Shown here one piece after another: positions 1-10,852 of a stretch of DNA of 64,000 bases. Made by a program: the position numbers and the translations under genes. The notes below the pieces were generated by a model. The model saw only the letters and a list, made by a program, of their open reading frames with translations, did not search any database and had not been told where the DNA came from. Within the stretch, counting starts at the first letter, position 1. Each line of letters begins with the position of its first letter. This DNA comes from Micropterus salmoides (Eukaryota > Chordata > Actinopteri > Centrarchiformes > Centrarchidae), in the NCBI RefSeq assembly GCF_014851395.1, contig NW_024043372.1, forward strand, positions 8,569,490-8,633,489, read 5' to 3'.

Positions 1-1
1 C

Positions 2-684
2 TTACCATGGAACAAAAAAGGTTAACTGTCACAAAAAACACATTGGCCGTCATGAATTAGCTATCTGAAAAGAGTTACAGACGGCACTCAGACAAAAGGT
101 TGAGCTGTTAAGAGTTATACATACACTTACAGTAAGAGTACAGTAGTACTCTACTTGTCTTTGGACAGAGTTAAAGCATGGATGAAGGATTTTTTGTATA
201 TTTCATAATAAAAGCCATTTAACTCACCATCAGTGTCTGAACTCCTTATCTCTAACTCAGCGCAGGGGTCAGAACCTCCATCTGAAAAACAAGAGCATAC
301 AAAAGGTAACACCTTGTACTATTTAGTGTGGGTAAGGCTGATTTACTGAAATCTTTCTACACATTTTAAATAACTTACGCTTCTGTTTGCCTTTCTTCTT
401 CTGGAGAAGCTTTGGGCTTTCACCTACAACATCTACAACAGGAACAGTCAAACATCAGTTCCTCTGCAGCTATAATGGATATTTAAAAGGGGTCCATGTG
501 TATTCAAGTGCTTTTATTATTAAAATCTGACAACTAAGAACTGACAGCTGGCTAACTCTTAAATTACAGAGATCAAAACTATAAGTAGCAGAGTGTCCTT
601 GAACGTTACAAACTAGTTCTTACACACAATTGTGTCACCATGGGACAAAAAAGGTTAACTGTCACAAAAAAACACATTGGCTGT
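2..684. repeat. 45-bp direct repeat flanking the left-end exons
   Basis: Positions about 2-48 and 635-682 are nearly identical. Both contain ACAAAAAAGGTTAACTGTCA followed by an A-run and CACATTGGC, differing by a few substitutions and one A in the A-run. The flanks differ. The two copies bracket the minus-strand exons at 228-423, which suggests a small segmental duplication or two copies of one dispersed repeat. On the minus strand the left copy ends at a GTAAG donor-like sequence; the right copy does not. Confidence 0.55.
228..423 (-). CDS. two small spliced exons of an unidentified gene (partial)
   Basis: Read on the minus strand, 379-423 (45 nt) and 228-281 (54 nt) are both flanked by good splice signals: TAG before and GTAAG after the first, TTTTTCAG before and GTGAG after the second. 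Both have lengths divisible by three and phase-1 boundaries, so they join in frame. The first encodes ESPKLLQKKKGKQK, very rich in lysine. The second encodes GGSDPCAELEIRSSDTD, acidic and serine-rich. The split codon between them gives His. This looks like a flexible, charged linker region of a larger nuclear or cytoplasmic protein, but I do not recognise the gene. The remainder would lie left of the window (downstream exons) and to the right (upstream exons), where I could not find convincing continuations. The splice phasing is the main support; the short length is the main weakness. Confidence 0.4.
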
Positions 685-983
685 AACACACTGTCACACA
701 CAGTGTTGTTTCCAAAAAACAAACCATTCCAAAACCGATACATAGTTGCCCCAATCTCTTGTTGGCATGGTCATCGTCAACCATCCCCTCAGCATCAATG
801 TTGGCTACCTCCTTCTGTTACTTGCATCTGAGACTTGAATGGAGACCGGGATGAAGGAGTTCTTATACCTGTTTTTTCTGGCGATTGGCCAGATAGTAGT
901 AGAGTATACTCAGAGTTAAGAGGATGGGCACTATCTGAGCAAATAACCGTCGCTTTTATAAGCACACGCTTAATGAATATGAA

Positions 984-1102
<119 letters not shown>

Positions 1103-1404
1103 AAACTGAAGTCCCACTATCTTGCTGGCTTCTTTAGTGATCCTAGCCAGGGCATTTTTATCTTTGATACCAAGGTTACCATACCAGCAGATGATGGAAA
1201 ATGAAATGACAGATATCAGTATACATGTGAAGACACTGTGGACTGTGGTTTATTGTCAGCTGTCTATAAAACAGAAAGTTCTACATGATGATTTGATTCA
1301 TGCTTTTTTTTTAAGTGTGGTATATCAGAGATAATTTCCTTGAATGTCCTTTGTGAAATATCATTGACAAAATATAATTATAGTACCATATCTAGAGCAC
1401 AATT

Positions 1405-1960
1405 AGGGCTGAATGATTAAAAATCTTTTCAAAAATGATTGCGATTTGAAAGAACAGGATAAGCTAATTGTGAAATGTAAAATGTAGGTTAATTATACAG
1501 CACATCTGTCTCTTTTAAACGGTCATGCAGTTACAAATTCTTGCTGACCAATCACAAACGCCATGCACCTGCTGTTACGGTCCTACTCACTAATCAGAGT
1601 GGGCACAGGGCGTGTACAACAAACAAACGAATCTGGAGGATAACGTGGGATCATGGCGTCAGGCGAACCGACGTCAACTCACACTGAAGTGTTTCAGCAG
1701 CGGAGCATTTAGCTGCCCTACGTTTTTGACGGGCTGTTAATTTGTCATTTTTTGTGCTTCAACTACGAATAACAGCTCTCTGCAAGCTGGTTTTGTTCCA
1801 CTCTCCGCAGGCTACATATCACATGTGGAGCATTTCAGAATAAGAGAGCATTGGCTGCCTGATTTTGCCGACTTGTTCAGATTTTGTAAATTTGTTCAAC
1901 TGTCCTTTTTTCGTGCTTCTATCATGATTAGGTAGGCTAGGTATGTTGATATACGATCAG
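1405..1960. mobile_element. hAT-like non-autonomous transposon remnant
   Basis: It begins AGGGCTGAATGATTAAAAAT followed by ATTGCGATTTGA, the AGGGCTG...GATTA-type terminus of many fish hAT elements. The interior (GTCTCTTTTAAACGGTCATG, then a CG-richer stretch) is non-coding. I could not find a matching inverted end or a target duplication, so the right limit is approximate and the copy is probably truncated. Confidence 0.5.
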
Positions 1961-2127
1961 GAGTATGCACAGGGTATTTTGAAAATCAACCAGATTCTCT
2001 GTGCCATTCAGTGTTTGACTTCCTTCCTTTGATCTATATACTTTAACAATTGAAAATGTCCCTAGATGTGTTTACATGCAGTGATTCAGCTTTGCAGTAA
2101 TTTAAATGCTAAGAGGAATCACTCTAT

Positions 2128-2172
<45 letters not shown>

Positions 2173-2642
2173 ATCAGTCTATTTATCAGTCAGTTAGTTG
2201 ACCTCATTTGCTATGATGAGAAGAACTCCCTTCTCAATCAACAAGTATTGATCTGCTTGTGTGTGCATGCATGATATTTCTATTGTCATGTTTGTGTGTA
2301 CTATCTATGAATCTGAACGAGTGTGTGTGTGTGTGTGTGTTGCACAGTCAATGCAGTATTCCTCTCTTTTGTCTTTACAACCTACAGTCTGTTGGAGGAG
2401 GTCAGTTTGCGGACTGAATAATGACTACAGAGAAAAACTTTAAAGCATCACTTGTCAAAATAATGTAGCACTATTGAGCTTTTTAGCCTGATTTAGCTCA
2501 TATTTTTTTACAGTACATTTAGTCATCATTTCCAGCATTAGCAGGCAGATGTTGTCATCAAACTAACTGTGATGAACCCACTGTACCCTACCTGCCCAAA
2601 CCAGAACTAAATGGGGAGTAAATAGTAGATATAGTATAGAAT
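1961..2642. other. unassigned non-coding DNA with CA/TG tracts
   Basis: The stretch holds a (CA)n tract at 2130-2170 (41 bp) and a TG tract near 2321-2341. I see no supported exon or transposon end in the rest. Confidence 0.6.
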
Positions 2643-2930
2643 AGTGCTTGAAGTGGGCCGGAATGCCCCGGTACGCCGTACCAGCACCTCGACATTTTAC
2701 TCTTTGGCGTACTGGGATATTTTCTTGCGTACCGGGACTTCTCCCAAGCTACCAGTATTCTCCTCTGCCCTCTCCATGTCAGGTTCTTTGGGCGCTACGT
2801 GACGCTCACCCTCAGATGGGGTGCCTTTCAAGCAGCCGTGTGCTGAATGTAGCTCGTCAATGTCACTTGACGTGAACCAACCAGTCACAGCCTGGATAGG
2901 GTGGGACATTTAAAAGTATTGACAGATAGG
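2643..2930. mobile_element. hAT-like fragment, AGTGCTTGAAGTGGG end
   Basis: It starts AGTGCTTGAAGTGGGCCGG, the same terminus as the element at 33180-33895, followed by a GC-rich body with repeated CGTACCGG-type words. No right-hand inverted terminus is present before a different repeat begins at about 2930, so this is a truncated copy. Confidence 0.55.
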
Positions 2931-3176
2931 TGTCATTTACACTGGGGACGCTGGGGACAGGTCAGATTCCAAATGTCTCCATCACTTTTTGAAAGCTTTT
3001 GTTAAAGATAATTCTGAAAAACAGCTTGCAACTAGAAATGTTAAACAACAAATCAAACAATGCACAATAAGAAAACATGCAATGCAATTGAAATATAGAA
3101 GAAACAAATTTGCATTGTCTAAAAAGCTGATAACTGACTTGTATTCCATTATATTTTGAATTGTCACCTGTCACCT
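2930..3176. repeat. dispersed repeat, copy 1 of 2 in window
   Basis: The segment starts near GTGTCATTTACACTGG and runs to TTTGAATTGTCACC. It aligns along most of its length with 23375-23640, sharing CATCACTTTTT, AGAAGAAACAAA, GCATTGTC and ATTATATT...TTTGAATTGTCACC in the same order. The short ORFs on its minus strand are not supported as genes. The family is not identified. Confidence 0.6.
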
Positions 3177-3180
3177 TAAT

Positions 3181-3292
3181 TTAGTTTCCCCGCATGTACA
3201 CCGCCTTTCGCCCGATGTAAGCTAGGATTGGCTCCAGCCCCCCGTGACCCCGTATGCAAGATAAGCGGTTGACAATGGATGGATGGATGGAC
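3181..3292. repeat. LINE/SINE 3'-tail-like repeat ending in (ATGG)n
   Basis: This stretch contains CGCCTTTCGCCCGATGTAAG, GGATTGGCTCCAGCCCCCCG and AAGATAAGCGGTTGACAATG before a short (GATG)n tail. This is the familiar 3' end of retroposons dispersed in fish genomes. Family assignment is left open. Confidence 0.6.
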
Positions 3293-3537
3293 TCATACTC
3301 ACTCAGTATTCTTTTATCCCTTTGCTCTGCTGAAATTTCCCCAAAATACTGAACTATTGCTTCCAGTGTATCTAAGTGTGATTTAAATGCTCGTGTCACT
3401 CAAAGTGTATATATTTTGTGAGTCTGCTTGCCCTTTAGCATGGAAGCTGAGAGGAAACTGAACCTGTTATTCAATGTTTAGGGCCTTATTCTGCTCATTG
3501 ATCCACATAGTTTTAGTGACTGTGTTCAACTGTAAAG

Positions 3538-3822
3538 GGGTGTGTGTGTGTGTGTGTGTGTGTGCGTGCACGTGTGTGTGCGTACTGTCATTAATGCCGA
3601 TACTAATTGCCAGCAGAGAGAATAATGAAGTAGTTTCTGTGTGTAATTGCACCCTCTATCATTTTGCTGTTGTTAGCACTGATGCTAATTGCTAGTGCGC
3701 AGAATAATGAAGTTCTATGGTGTGTGTGTGTCTTCCTGCATCCATTTGTGTGGTTGAATACCATCAGTCACTGTCCTGTCATTAGCACTGGTGCTAATTG
3801 CTAGCAGACAGGGTAATGGAGT
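3538..3822. repeat. TG tract followed by three copies of a 46-bp module
   Basis: After a (TG)n tract (about 3540-3580) there are three ungapped 46-bp copies at 3586-3631, 3668-3713 and 3777-3822. By hand count they are 72-78% identical to each other. All begin TGT..TTA and end TAATGRAGT, with a core of CTAATTGCYAG. In copy 3 the core holds the inverted repeat TTAGCAC-TG-GTGCTAA. Copies are separated by 36 and 63 bp of TG-rich spacer. This is a degenerate tandem array, not coding. Confidence 0.8.
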
Positions 3823-3877
3823 GGTCCCTCAGGACCGTTCAACAACCTAAGCCTCCAATACATCCGACACACACAAG

Positions 3878-3921
3878 TGTGTGTGTGTGTGTGTGTGGGT
3901 GGGGGGGGGGGGGGGGGGGGG
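3878..3921. repeat. (TG)n plus 21-bp G homopolymer
   Basis: A TG tract runs directly into 21 consecutive G residues (3901-3921). Such a run can form G-quadruplexes and is prone to length error in sequencing. Confidence 0.9.
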
Positions 3922-4900
3922 TTAATGAGAGACTGGAAGGATTAATGATGGCACCGTACGTCCGTCTGTCTATGTTGTGTGTCCCTTAACTATAAATATA
4001 TTAGACAAACTCCGGGTAAGAATTTATCCAGTCTATCAGACCTAGATTGCATTGAGGTTGAAGATGGAAGTCAGAGTGAGATCCTCATAGAAGAAACAGC
4101 ACCATTGGTTCTCACCATAAAGTCACATTTTACTATTGAGTTTTAGATAATTTCACTAGGCCTATACTACTTTGTTATGGACTGCAGTTTGAAATGTTTA
4201 AATTGTTTTTAACCAATCACATTTACATATTGGAGCGTCAAAAAGAATACAAATACTGCAGTACCCATAAGTCTCTGCTGTTTGGCCTCCAGGCAGACAC
4301 GCAGTTCTCAAAACTAGGCAACCGTCCAACCTGATGGAGGATAGAGCCGTTGCAGGGGGACTGCACATGATTGGGGGAAAACTTTGGAGCGTATCGCAAC
4401 ATGAACGCAACTGATTAATGAAGAAGAATAGCCAAACAAGCTCTCTGATGCTGACAATGCTATTAACATTTTCATGTTGGTAAAATTTATTCAGACAGCA
4501 AAACATGTAAAGCTTTTTGACAGGGAAAAGTGATGCTCATTAATCAAACATTTCAGTCAAATGCAAATACAGTATTAAGAAACCTGTCTTGCCCTTGAGT
4601 TTACTCTCAGTACATGTCTTTAAACTTATCTAAAACTGGCAGTTTCGACAACATTTAACTAGTGTTAAACGATCCCAACAAGGTTTACTTTCCTTTAAGA
4701 TCTTTCAACCACATTCCTCAGTAACTGGCGTGAACAAACAGTCCCAACTTAAGGTCCAGTTACAAGCTTTTTCTGAAACTTTCAACCACATCAAAGTCTT
4801 CATCAACCAATAAGTACTTAATTTAAAAGCCAACGTGGATGAGAAGTCTCAAAACTGCTATGGATGGTTCTTTATTTTGTTTTTCACTCTTTCCATCTTG
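3922..4900. other. no gene or recognised repeat seen
   Basis: A-T rich unique-looking DNA. The minus-strand ORF of 102 codons at 4198-4506 has low-complexity, unconvincing translation and no splice or domain support. Confidence 0.5.
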
Positions 4901-4908
4901 TTTAGATA

Positions 4909-6059
4909 TAGGGATGCAACAATTACAGATTTTGTTGTTACAATTATTGTCAGAGAAATAATCACGGTTTCACGATTATCGCGATTATTATGCATTAATT
5001 CATTTCACAATAATAATGACGTAAGTTGATTTTTAATATTTAATTACATTAACAATTATATTTCTATAATGTGTATGTATTATTAATATAAGAGGAATAT
5101 TAACTTTTATCCTCTAGGGAAAATTGTTATAAAGGAGGGGAATGAACTGTTCTGTTACTGTCATCAACTCTCATCCATACATATAAGTTTTAGTGAAAAA
5201 CCGAGTGCAGTGTTAACTGAAATGCAGTTAATTGGTTGCCTATAGTCCTGAAAGTCTATAAACTCTTGATGTATGTTAGTGTTTAACACCTGGCAACATT
5301 TTATCAACACAGACAGGAGAATGCAACAGGATGTAACATTAAATGTTCGGTGACTGAAGGTCTTGTGAGCACTACGTTCTGTCTTCCATAAAGGCCCTTT
5401 CAGAAAAGAAGTGACTTGCAGTGCGTGGAAGCTGCTCAGCGCTAATGTTCAACTACTTTGACTGCGGTGTGTGTGCGCCAGCTCGCCGTGCTCGACGCAG
5501 CAACAAAAAAATGGGCCTTAATGCTGTTGTTTCGGTGGGTCTGACAGGTTACATGCTACTTTGTTTGTTTACGTTGCACTTAAAGCTTGAGTCTCACCGT
5601 CACGGCATCGATTGTAAGTGACACATTTATATTTAATTCCCTACCAACTTGCTACATTATTTAATATAATGTTAGGCCTAACTTTACTTGGGCGTGCAAC
5701 TCTGGGTGGTGATTCCGCAGGTTCTTCATCAAGTTTAATGTAGATATTTGCTCCTTTTGCAGGAACCTTTTAACGGCAAGTTTTTTGAACAGGTGATCCG
5801 TCATCTTTTACCCGCTCCCACACTGCCGACTTCAACCTTTCTTTGGTGGAAATAAAGCTTCACAATTTGGTCCCTCTGACAGAGTTTAGCCAGTGTGCAG
5901 TAGCCTCTGATAAGCATGACACTTTAAGCTGGTGCATCGCTTGTGTAACTTTGTTTTCATTTTGTGAAACAGAAACACTCGGTGTAGCGGAGCCTTTACA
6001 ATTAATTAACCATTTTAAAGAGCGGTTAATAGTGAAATCCGGTAATCGCTGCATCCCTA
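4909..6059. mobile_element. complete hAT-family element with 8-bp target duplication
   Basis: The left end reads TAGGGATGCAACAATTACAG and the right end, reverse-complemented, TAGGGATGCAGCGATTACCG, giving imperfect terminal inverted repeats. Both sides are flanked by TTTAGATA (4901-4908 and 6060-6067), a perfect 8-bp target-site duplication as made by hAT transposases. The 1151-bp body has no long ORF, so it is non-autonomous or decayed. A second, truncated relative lies at 14095-14609; the two match well in their right halves, sharing for example CAGTGTGCAGTAGCCTCTGA and TTACATTGCACT-like words. Confidence 0.9.
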
Positions 6060-6067
6060 TTTAGATA

Positions 6068-8740
6068 TTGCCTCTGTGCCTCTGTGCCAACTCCAATGCT
6101 AGATGCACAGGTATAAGGCTGTGAAAATGAGTACTCAATTAAGATGTTTGGGAGGAAAAGTGCAACGGATGAAGTCATAACAGCTAGGGATCTTGCATGT
6201 CAACAGATCCATCTCCATCCCCATCACAACTGAGCAAACTCCTTTTGCTGATGAAGACCATGTGATAGAAAACCCAGTGAACCTTGAGTTGGGATTGTTT
6301 GTACTTTCCCCAAGGTCAAGAATAGATTTTCATTCCTTGACCTTGACTATTTCTCATTTGCGCAAGAAACTCATGAGAAACATGCATGAAAAGACACATG
6401 CAGTTAATCATTTATTTAATGTTAATTTTCAGTTCCCTGTACTGGTGAGTACCTCTCCAGTTCAAGCTCTGGTGTCATCACATGTATTTAAAACTAGCTG
6501 CCCAATTAATTTTTAAAGGATCGACAATGAACCAAACTGGTTTTCATCAGGTTTCTGTAAGTGTGAATCCACTGCCTTGATTTGAGTAAATAGGACATTT
6601 ATATATAAATGTGTGACTTTAAACATTGTGGGCCATTCAGCTTGGAGCATACAGTTTAATATCAGCACAACACATATATATTGATTTATATACTGGCATT
6701 CTGGCAGGTTTCCAAATATAGGACAATCCGACTACAGTGCAAAAATGTAATAATGTTATCAGGAAAGTAGAAAATGATTAATACGTTTTCCATGGAACAG
6801 AACTTATGACCCAAAAACCATGGCTGTGCTACAATGCAGATGCCCGAGCTGCTGACACTTCAGTCCGTCGCCTGCAGAAAATCAAACCACACGTCAATTA
6901 TTGCTTTGCAAAGGGTTTGGGATTAACGATTCCTGGGGGGAAAATTCATCTCATCTGCACATCCATTACTTCCATCTCTAATTCTGACTAGCCAGCAAAG
7001 CAGATGAGCGCAAAGTGTAGATGTTCCTGTTCTGGACTTTAATTTGTGGATCTGTTACCTGAAAACAAGTGCTGACATAAAATGTGTCATCTGTCAATAT
7101 TTCAACTATGCTGACAGGCATCAATCTGCAGTGTCTGTGCTGTATTATAGCATATTTACAAGTATATTCGTTTCAAGTGACAAAATATGTTGCATTTTTT
7201 GATCTGAGGCCACTATCAGCAGGATGTAGTAAGTTGTCTGTTTGATCGTGTAATATTGTGGTTAATGTTTGGTTGGGTTTAAGCACAAAAACGACTTTGT
7301 TAGGTTTAGATAAAGATTGTGGTTTGAGTTAAATTAATACTTTATTAAGGGTAGAGGACCTTTTGTAGTCACGGTTACAATAAAAAACACTGTTAAAGTT
7401 ATGGAAGGATCGTGTTCATGGTTAACAGAAACCAATGTTCACTATTAGTGAAACGGGAAATGAAAAGCAGCCTTCTGTTCAACATTTTATTGACACATCC
7501 ATCCACCCTGACCTCCTAACTCTGTGGACTTTGGAGCTCAAACAACATCACACTTTGAAGGAAAAGAGTCACATTTCCTGTACTAGAGGGCTTTGTCACC
7601 TGAACATAAATATATGATGTTATAAAGGATTTACTGATATCTGAGAAACAGTCAAGCCATCCTCAAATTCATCAGTCCTATTTATTTTTATCTAATTTAT
7701 CATAAGCCATTACATATGATTTGTAACCTTGGAATCTTAAATTCTTTTTTTATGATTCTTTATCTCAGTGCAGCCCTTTCATGAATGAAACTGTAATAAG
7801 CCTATCCACATGCAGAACTCAGAACGCATACCCTGGTGTCAAAGTAATTCACTTCATACACCCACTGTCCACAATGACCACCTCCCTACGACAAACATTT
7901 CTTTGATTGAGAAAAAATGACAATCACAGCATCATACAAACTCCATACATTTCGGACAGCAAATATATTTATGTTGAGTGGTAGAACTGTCCTGAATCCT
8001 ACAAATCTGATTGTAGTTCTGATGTGGATGCTAGTGGTAACATGTTGTATTTAGATGTTTTGGGTTTTCATGCAAGCCTGTAATTATTCAAATCAGTGTT
8101 TCATGTTAAAAGATAAAGACTCTAACCAGCAATCAACAGTTCTGTGCTCAGTGAATAGTGGGTCATTACGTCAAACATCAGTCTGATATTCACAGATGAC
8201 AGATGAAAGAAAGACTCGATCAGCAAATCAGACTGGAGTGTTGAACTGAGTTGTGTATTAGATGTTTTAAATCAAACCCTTTCTGCTCTGCCCTGACAGC
8301 TGCCATTCTGAGTGGCCAAATCCATACACTGCTGATACATGATAGATATCCACAGTACAAATACATTAAATTTCTGCATGAAAACACTGCCAGAAACAGT
8401 CACACACACCAAGGTAAAAATGTTGCTCTGAATGAAGCCTAGCCTTTTTTTCAGCAGCAAACAGAAAATCTAAATCCTAGTACTCTTGTAGGGTCTGAAG
8501 TATTGACCCTGTAGACAAGGAAGTGTAAGCAGAGAAAATAAATGTGTTGCTTCAATAAGAGATGATGCGTGTGAGTGTGAGATTTAAGTTAAAAAAAAAA
8601 CATCAGCTCTGAAAGAAAAGAATGAAAAACTGTTAAACCACAAACTGCAATCAATCACAGAGACACATGTAAATGAGTAAAAAATTAAGAGTAGGAATAA
8701 AAGAGGGAAAGGAAGAGGACGTTGGTTTGTTCTTAAATGC
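6068..8740. other. no gene or recognised repeat seen
   Basis: A-T rich DNA with only short ORFs. The 107-codon plus-strand ORF at 6193-6516 shows no recognisable domain, splice support or compositional bias of a real exon. Confidence 0.45.
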
Positions 8741-8747
8741 TGAGCCT

Positions 8748-8901
8748 GTGTGTGTGTGTGTGTGTGTGTGAGCAGGTGATTGATGTTTAGCTGACTGTGC
8801 AGTCAGACCAGAGGAACTAAACACAATTACTCACCATTCATTTTCTATCTAGAGGTCTCTGAGGGAAACACGCGCACACACACGCGCGCGCGCGCACGCA
8901 C

Positions 8902-8946
<45 letters not shown>
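8748..8946. repeat. TG tract and CG/CA alternating tract
   Basis: A (TG)n tract lies at about 8750-8770. At 8868-8946 there is roughly 79 bp of alternating purine-pyrimidine, CACGCGCACACACACGCGCG followed by long CA. This is a strong candidate for left-handed Z-DNA. Confidence 0.9.
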
Positions 8947-8947
<1 letters not shown>

Positions 8948-9176
8948 TTAATCACAGTCTCTTGGTATCTTTGGTCTAAACAGACTAAAAACGGATTTTA
9001 CCACAAACCCACACATTTACTTAGTACATATTACTTCAAACCATCAATGACGACATAATACATTTCCCAACCTTAAGGTTCGCAACCTTTTTTGGCTCAA
9101 GACCCTAATTTTAGATTTTTTAAACATAAAATAAATTCAGGTCTCACCTAGAATGGTACACTGATTGCATGCAAAC

Positions 9177-9400
9177 AAATGGTAAATGGTCTGTACTTGT
9201 ATACGCCGTCCCAACCACTCAATGTTTTACACTATGTTTTCCAACAGGCCGAGTATAGCCCACTTTATTTGTGCCATGCTGCTCAAAGCCATGAATACAG
9301 ATGTTCTTCTGCATCCACACAGACCATGCCGACCATACCTTGCCCTGGTATAAGGGCTGACAGCAGCCAACTGGTGAAAGCTTCCTCATTCATATGAAAA
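9177..9400. repeat. dispersed fish repeat fragment (GTAAATGGTCTGTACTTG type)
   Basis: The sequence begins TGGTAAATGGTCTGTACTTG and continues CCAACCACTCAATGTTTTAC. The same opening recurs at about 47429 (GTAAATGGTCTGTACTTGAT). The overlapping ORF is a shadow of the repeat. Confidence 0.55.
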
Positions 9401-10768
9401 ATGTTTCTTGTTCTCAAGTGAATGGCTCACCACGTGTCTGCGCTGCTGACTAGACAGAAGTGTCAGCTCTCATTTTACTGCATATTCAGTGCTACTTGGT
9501 CAGGTGATCAGTTTTATATTGGAGATAAGAATGGAACAAGCGCAAACAGCCACAGTGAGCTGTTAAATAAAGAGCTGCAGACAACTACTGTGGTTTGTGC
9601 AAACCAGCTTACCTTCAACAAGCAGGACTGTAGTGGGAAACATCACAACACATGGACTTATCCATTTTATACAAAATATAACCACACTAGATGTCCTAAA
9701 TAATTACATTTATGATGTGTTTTGTTGCTTATTTGTTGCTTTAGTCAGGTCATGCCTTTTTGGCTGGCTAACCAAAGAGCATGCACACCAGAGACTTCCA
9801 CAGGCCGAGTCGGCTAACATCCGGTTTAGCTTAGTTTAATTTGAATGGGGATAAAATAATTAAATTGTAATTAAATTCTTCTAGACTTCTAAATGTTATT
9901 GGGCCTAATTGATCAAATTCTGAAAGTGAAATGAGTCATATAATCCACTGTTTTACAGCCGCAACAGTAGCGATGTAGTAAGTAATTGTGGAGCTTGTAA
10001 CATAAGCACAAATTTAACTTAGTTGTGATTGACCAATGAGCCCAGTCCCGAACGGCACATGCAACGCAGCATGACCAGTACACCACTGCTGACAAGTCAT
10101 CAAGTAAATAACACAATTTACCATGCCATGCTCTGCTCTGCTGTAAATGGCTTGGTTTGAGTTGGCACAAGTTTTATCATACAGGTAAGTGCTTGCAAAG
10201 GAAACCATTATTTTGACCCCCTCTTGCTCAAACCTTCCTCCATTGAAACTCTTAAATCCTTTAAGCACTCAGTCACCTGACAGGTCAGACAGGTGTTCAG
10301 TGGCCCTTGGCTGGCATATTCAAAGAGATCTCATTATAGTTGAATTGTTTCCTTTGATATGTAAAGTAGTGGAAATTGGGGGTGGTGCATGGGAGTGCCA
10401 TTCTGAGAGTAAAATTCAGGAGGGGACGACGTTCCAGCTCAGATGTTGAAAATCTATACAATGTTATTTATAGGAGAAAAACGCTTATAGCTGTTTCATG
10501 TAACAAATATAAAATAATCTACTTGTATGCACCACAATTCCAGCTACTACACATCCAGCCAAAAGGAAAGCCTGACATTGCAGGGACCCTGCGTTTCTAT
10601 GTCAGCGTTGTCATTGCTACTGGCTACAGGTGTACTGGAAGCTGCAGTGATGTGTCCCTGATGCATTAAAATCCAAAAGGATGCAGTAAACTCACTATTG
10701 ACGCACCCTATTTTCCCTGTGATTATGTCATTACAATGTGAACAACAAAATCCTGCTCTCTGTGAGGT

Positions 10769-10770
<2 letters not shown>
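9401..10770. other. no gene or recognised repeat seen
   Basis: Overlapping ORFs of 80-97 codons on both strands have no domain, splice or compositional support. I see no clear transposon ends. Confidence 0.4.

Positions 10771-10849
<79 letters not shown>
10771..10849. repeat. (CA)n microsatellite, 79 bp
   Basis: Uninterrupted CA dinucleotide, the longest pure CA run in the window. A 100-codon Cys-Val ORF across it on the minus strand is an artefact of the repeat. Confidence 0.97.

Positions 10850-10852
<3 letters not shown>

Noticed and set aside
623..823. Minus-strand open frame containing VANIDAEGMVDDDHANKRL as a further exon of the left-end gene
   Set aside because: The frame is open, but the donor candidates are weak and it overlaps the 45-bp direct repeat, so I could not support exon boundaries.
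3586..3822. Three regularly placed copies could suggest a CRISPR-like array
   Set aside because: The genome is vertebrate, copies are only 72-78% identical, spacers differ in length and are TG-rich. This is a degenerate minisatellite.
10547..10849. 100-codon ORF beginning Cys-Val repeats
   Set aside because: Produced by the 79-bp (CA)n tract.
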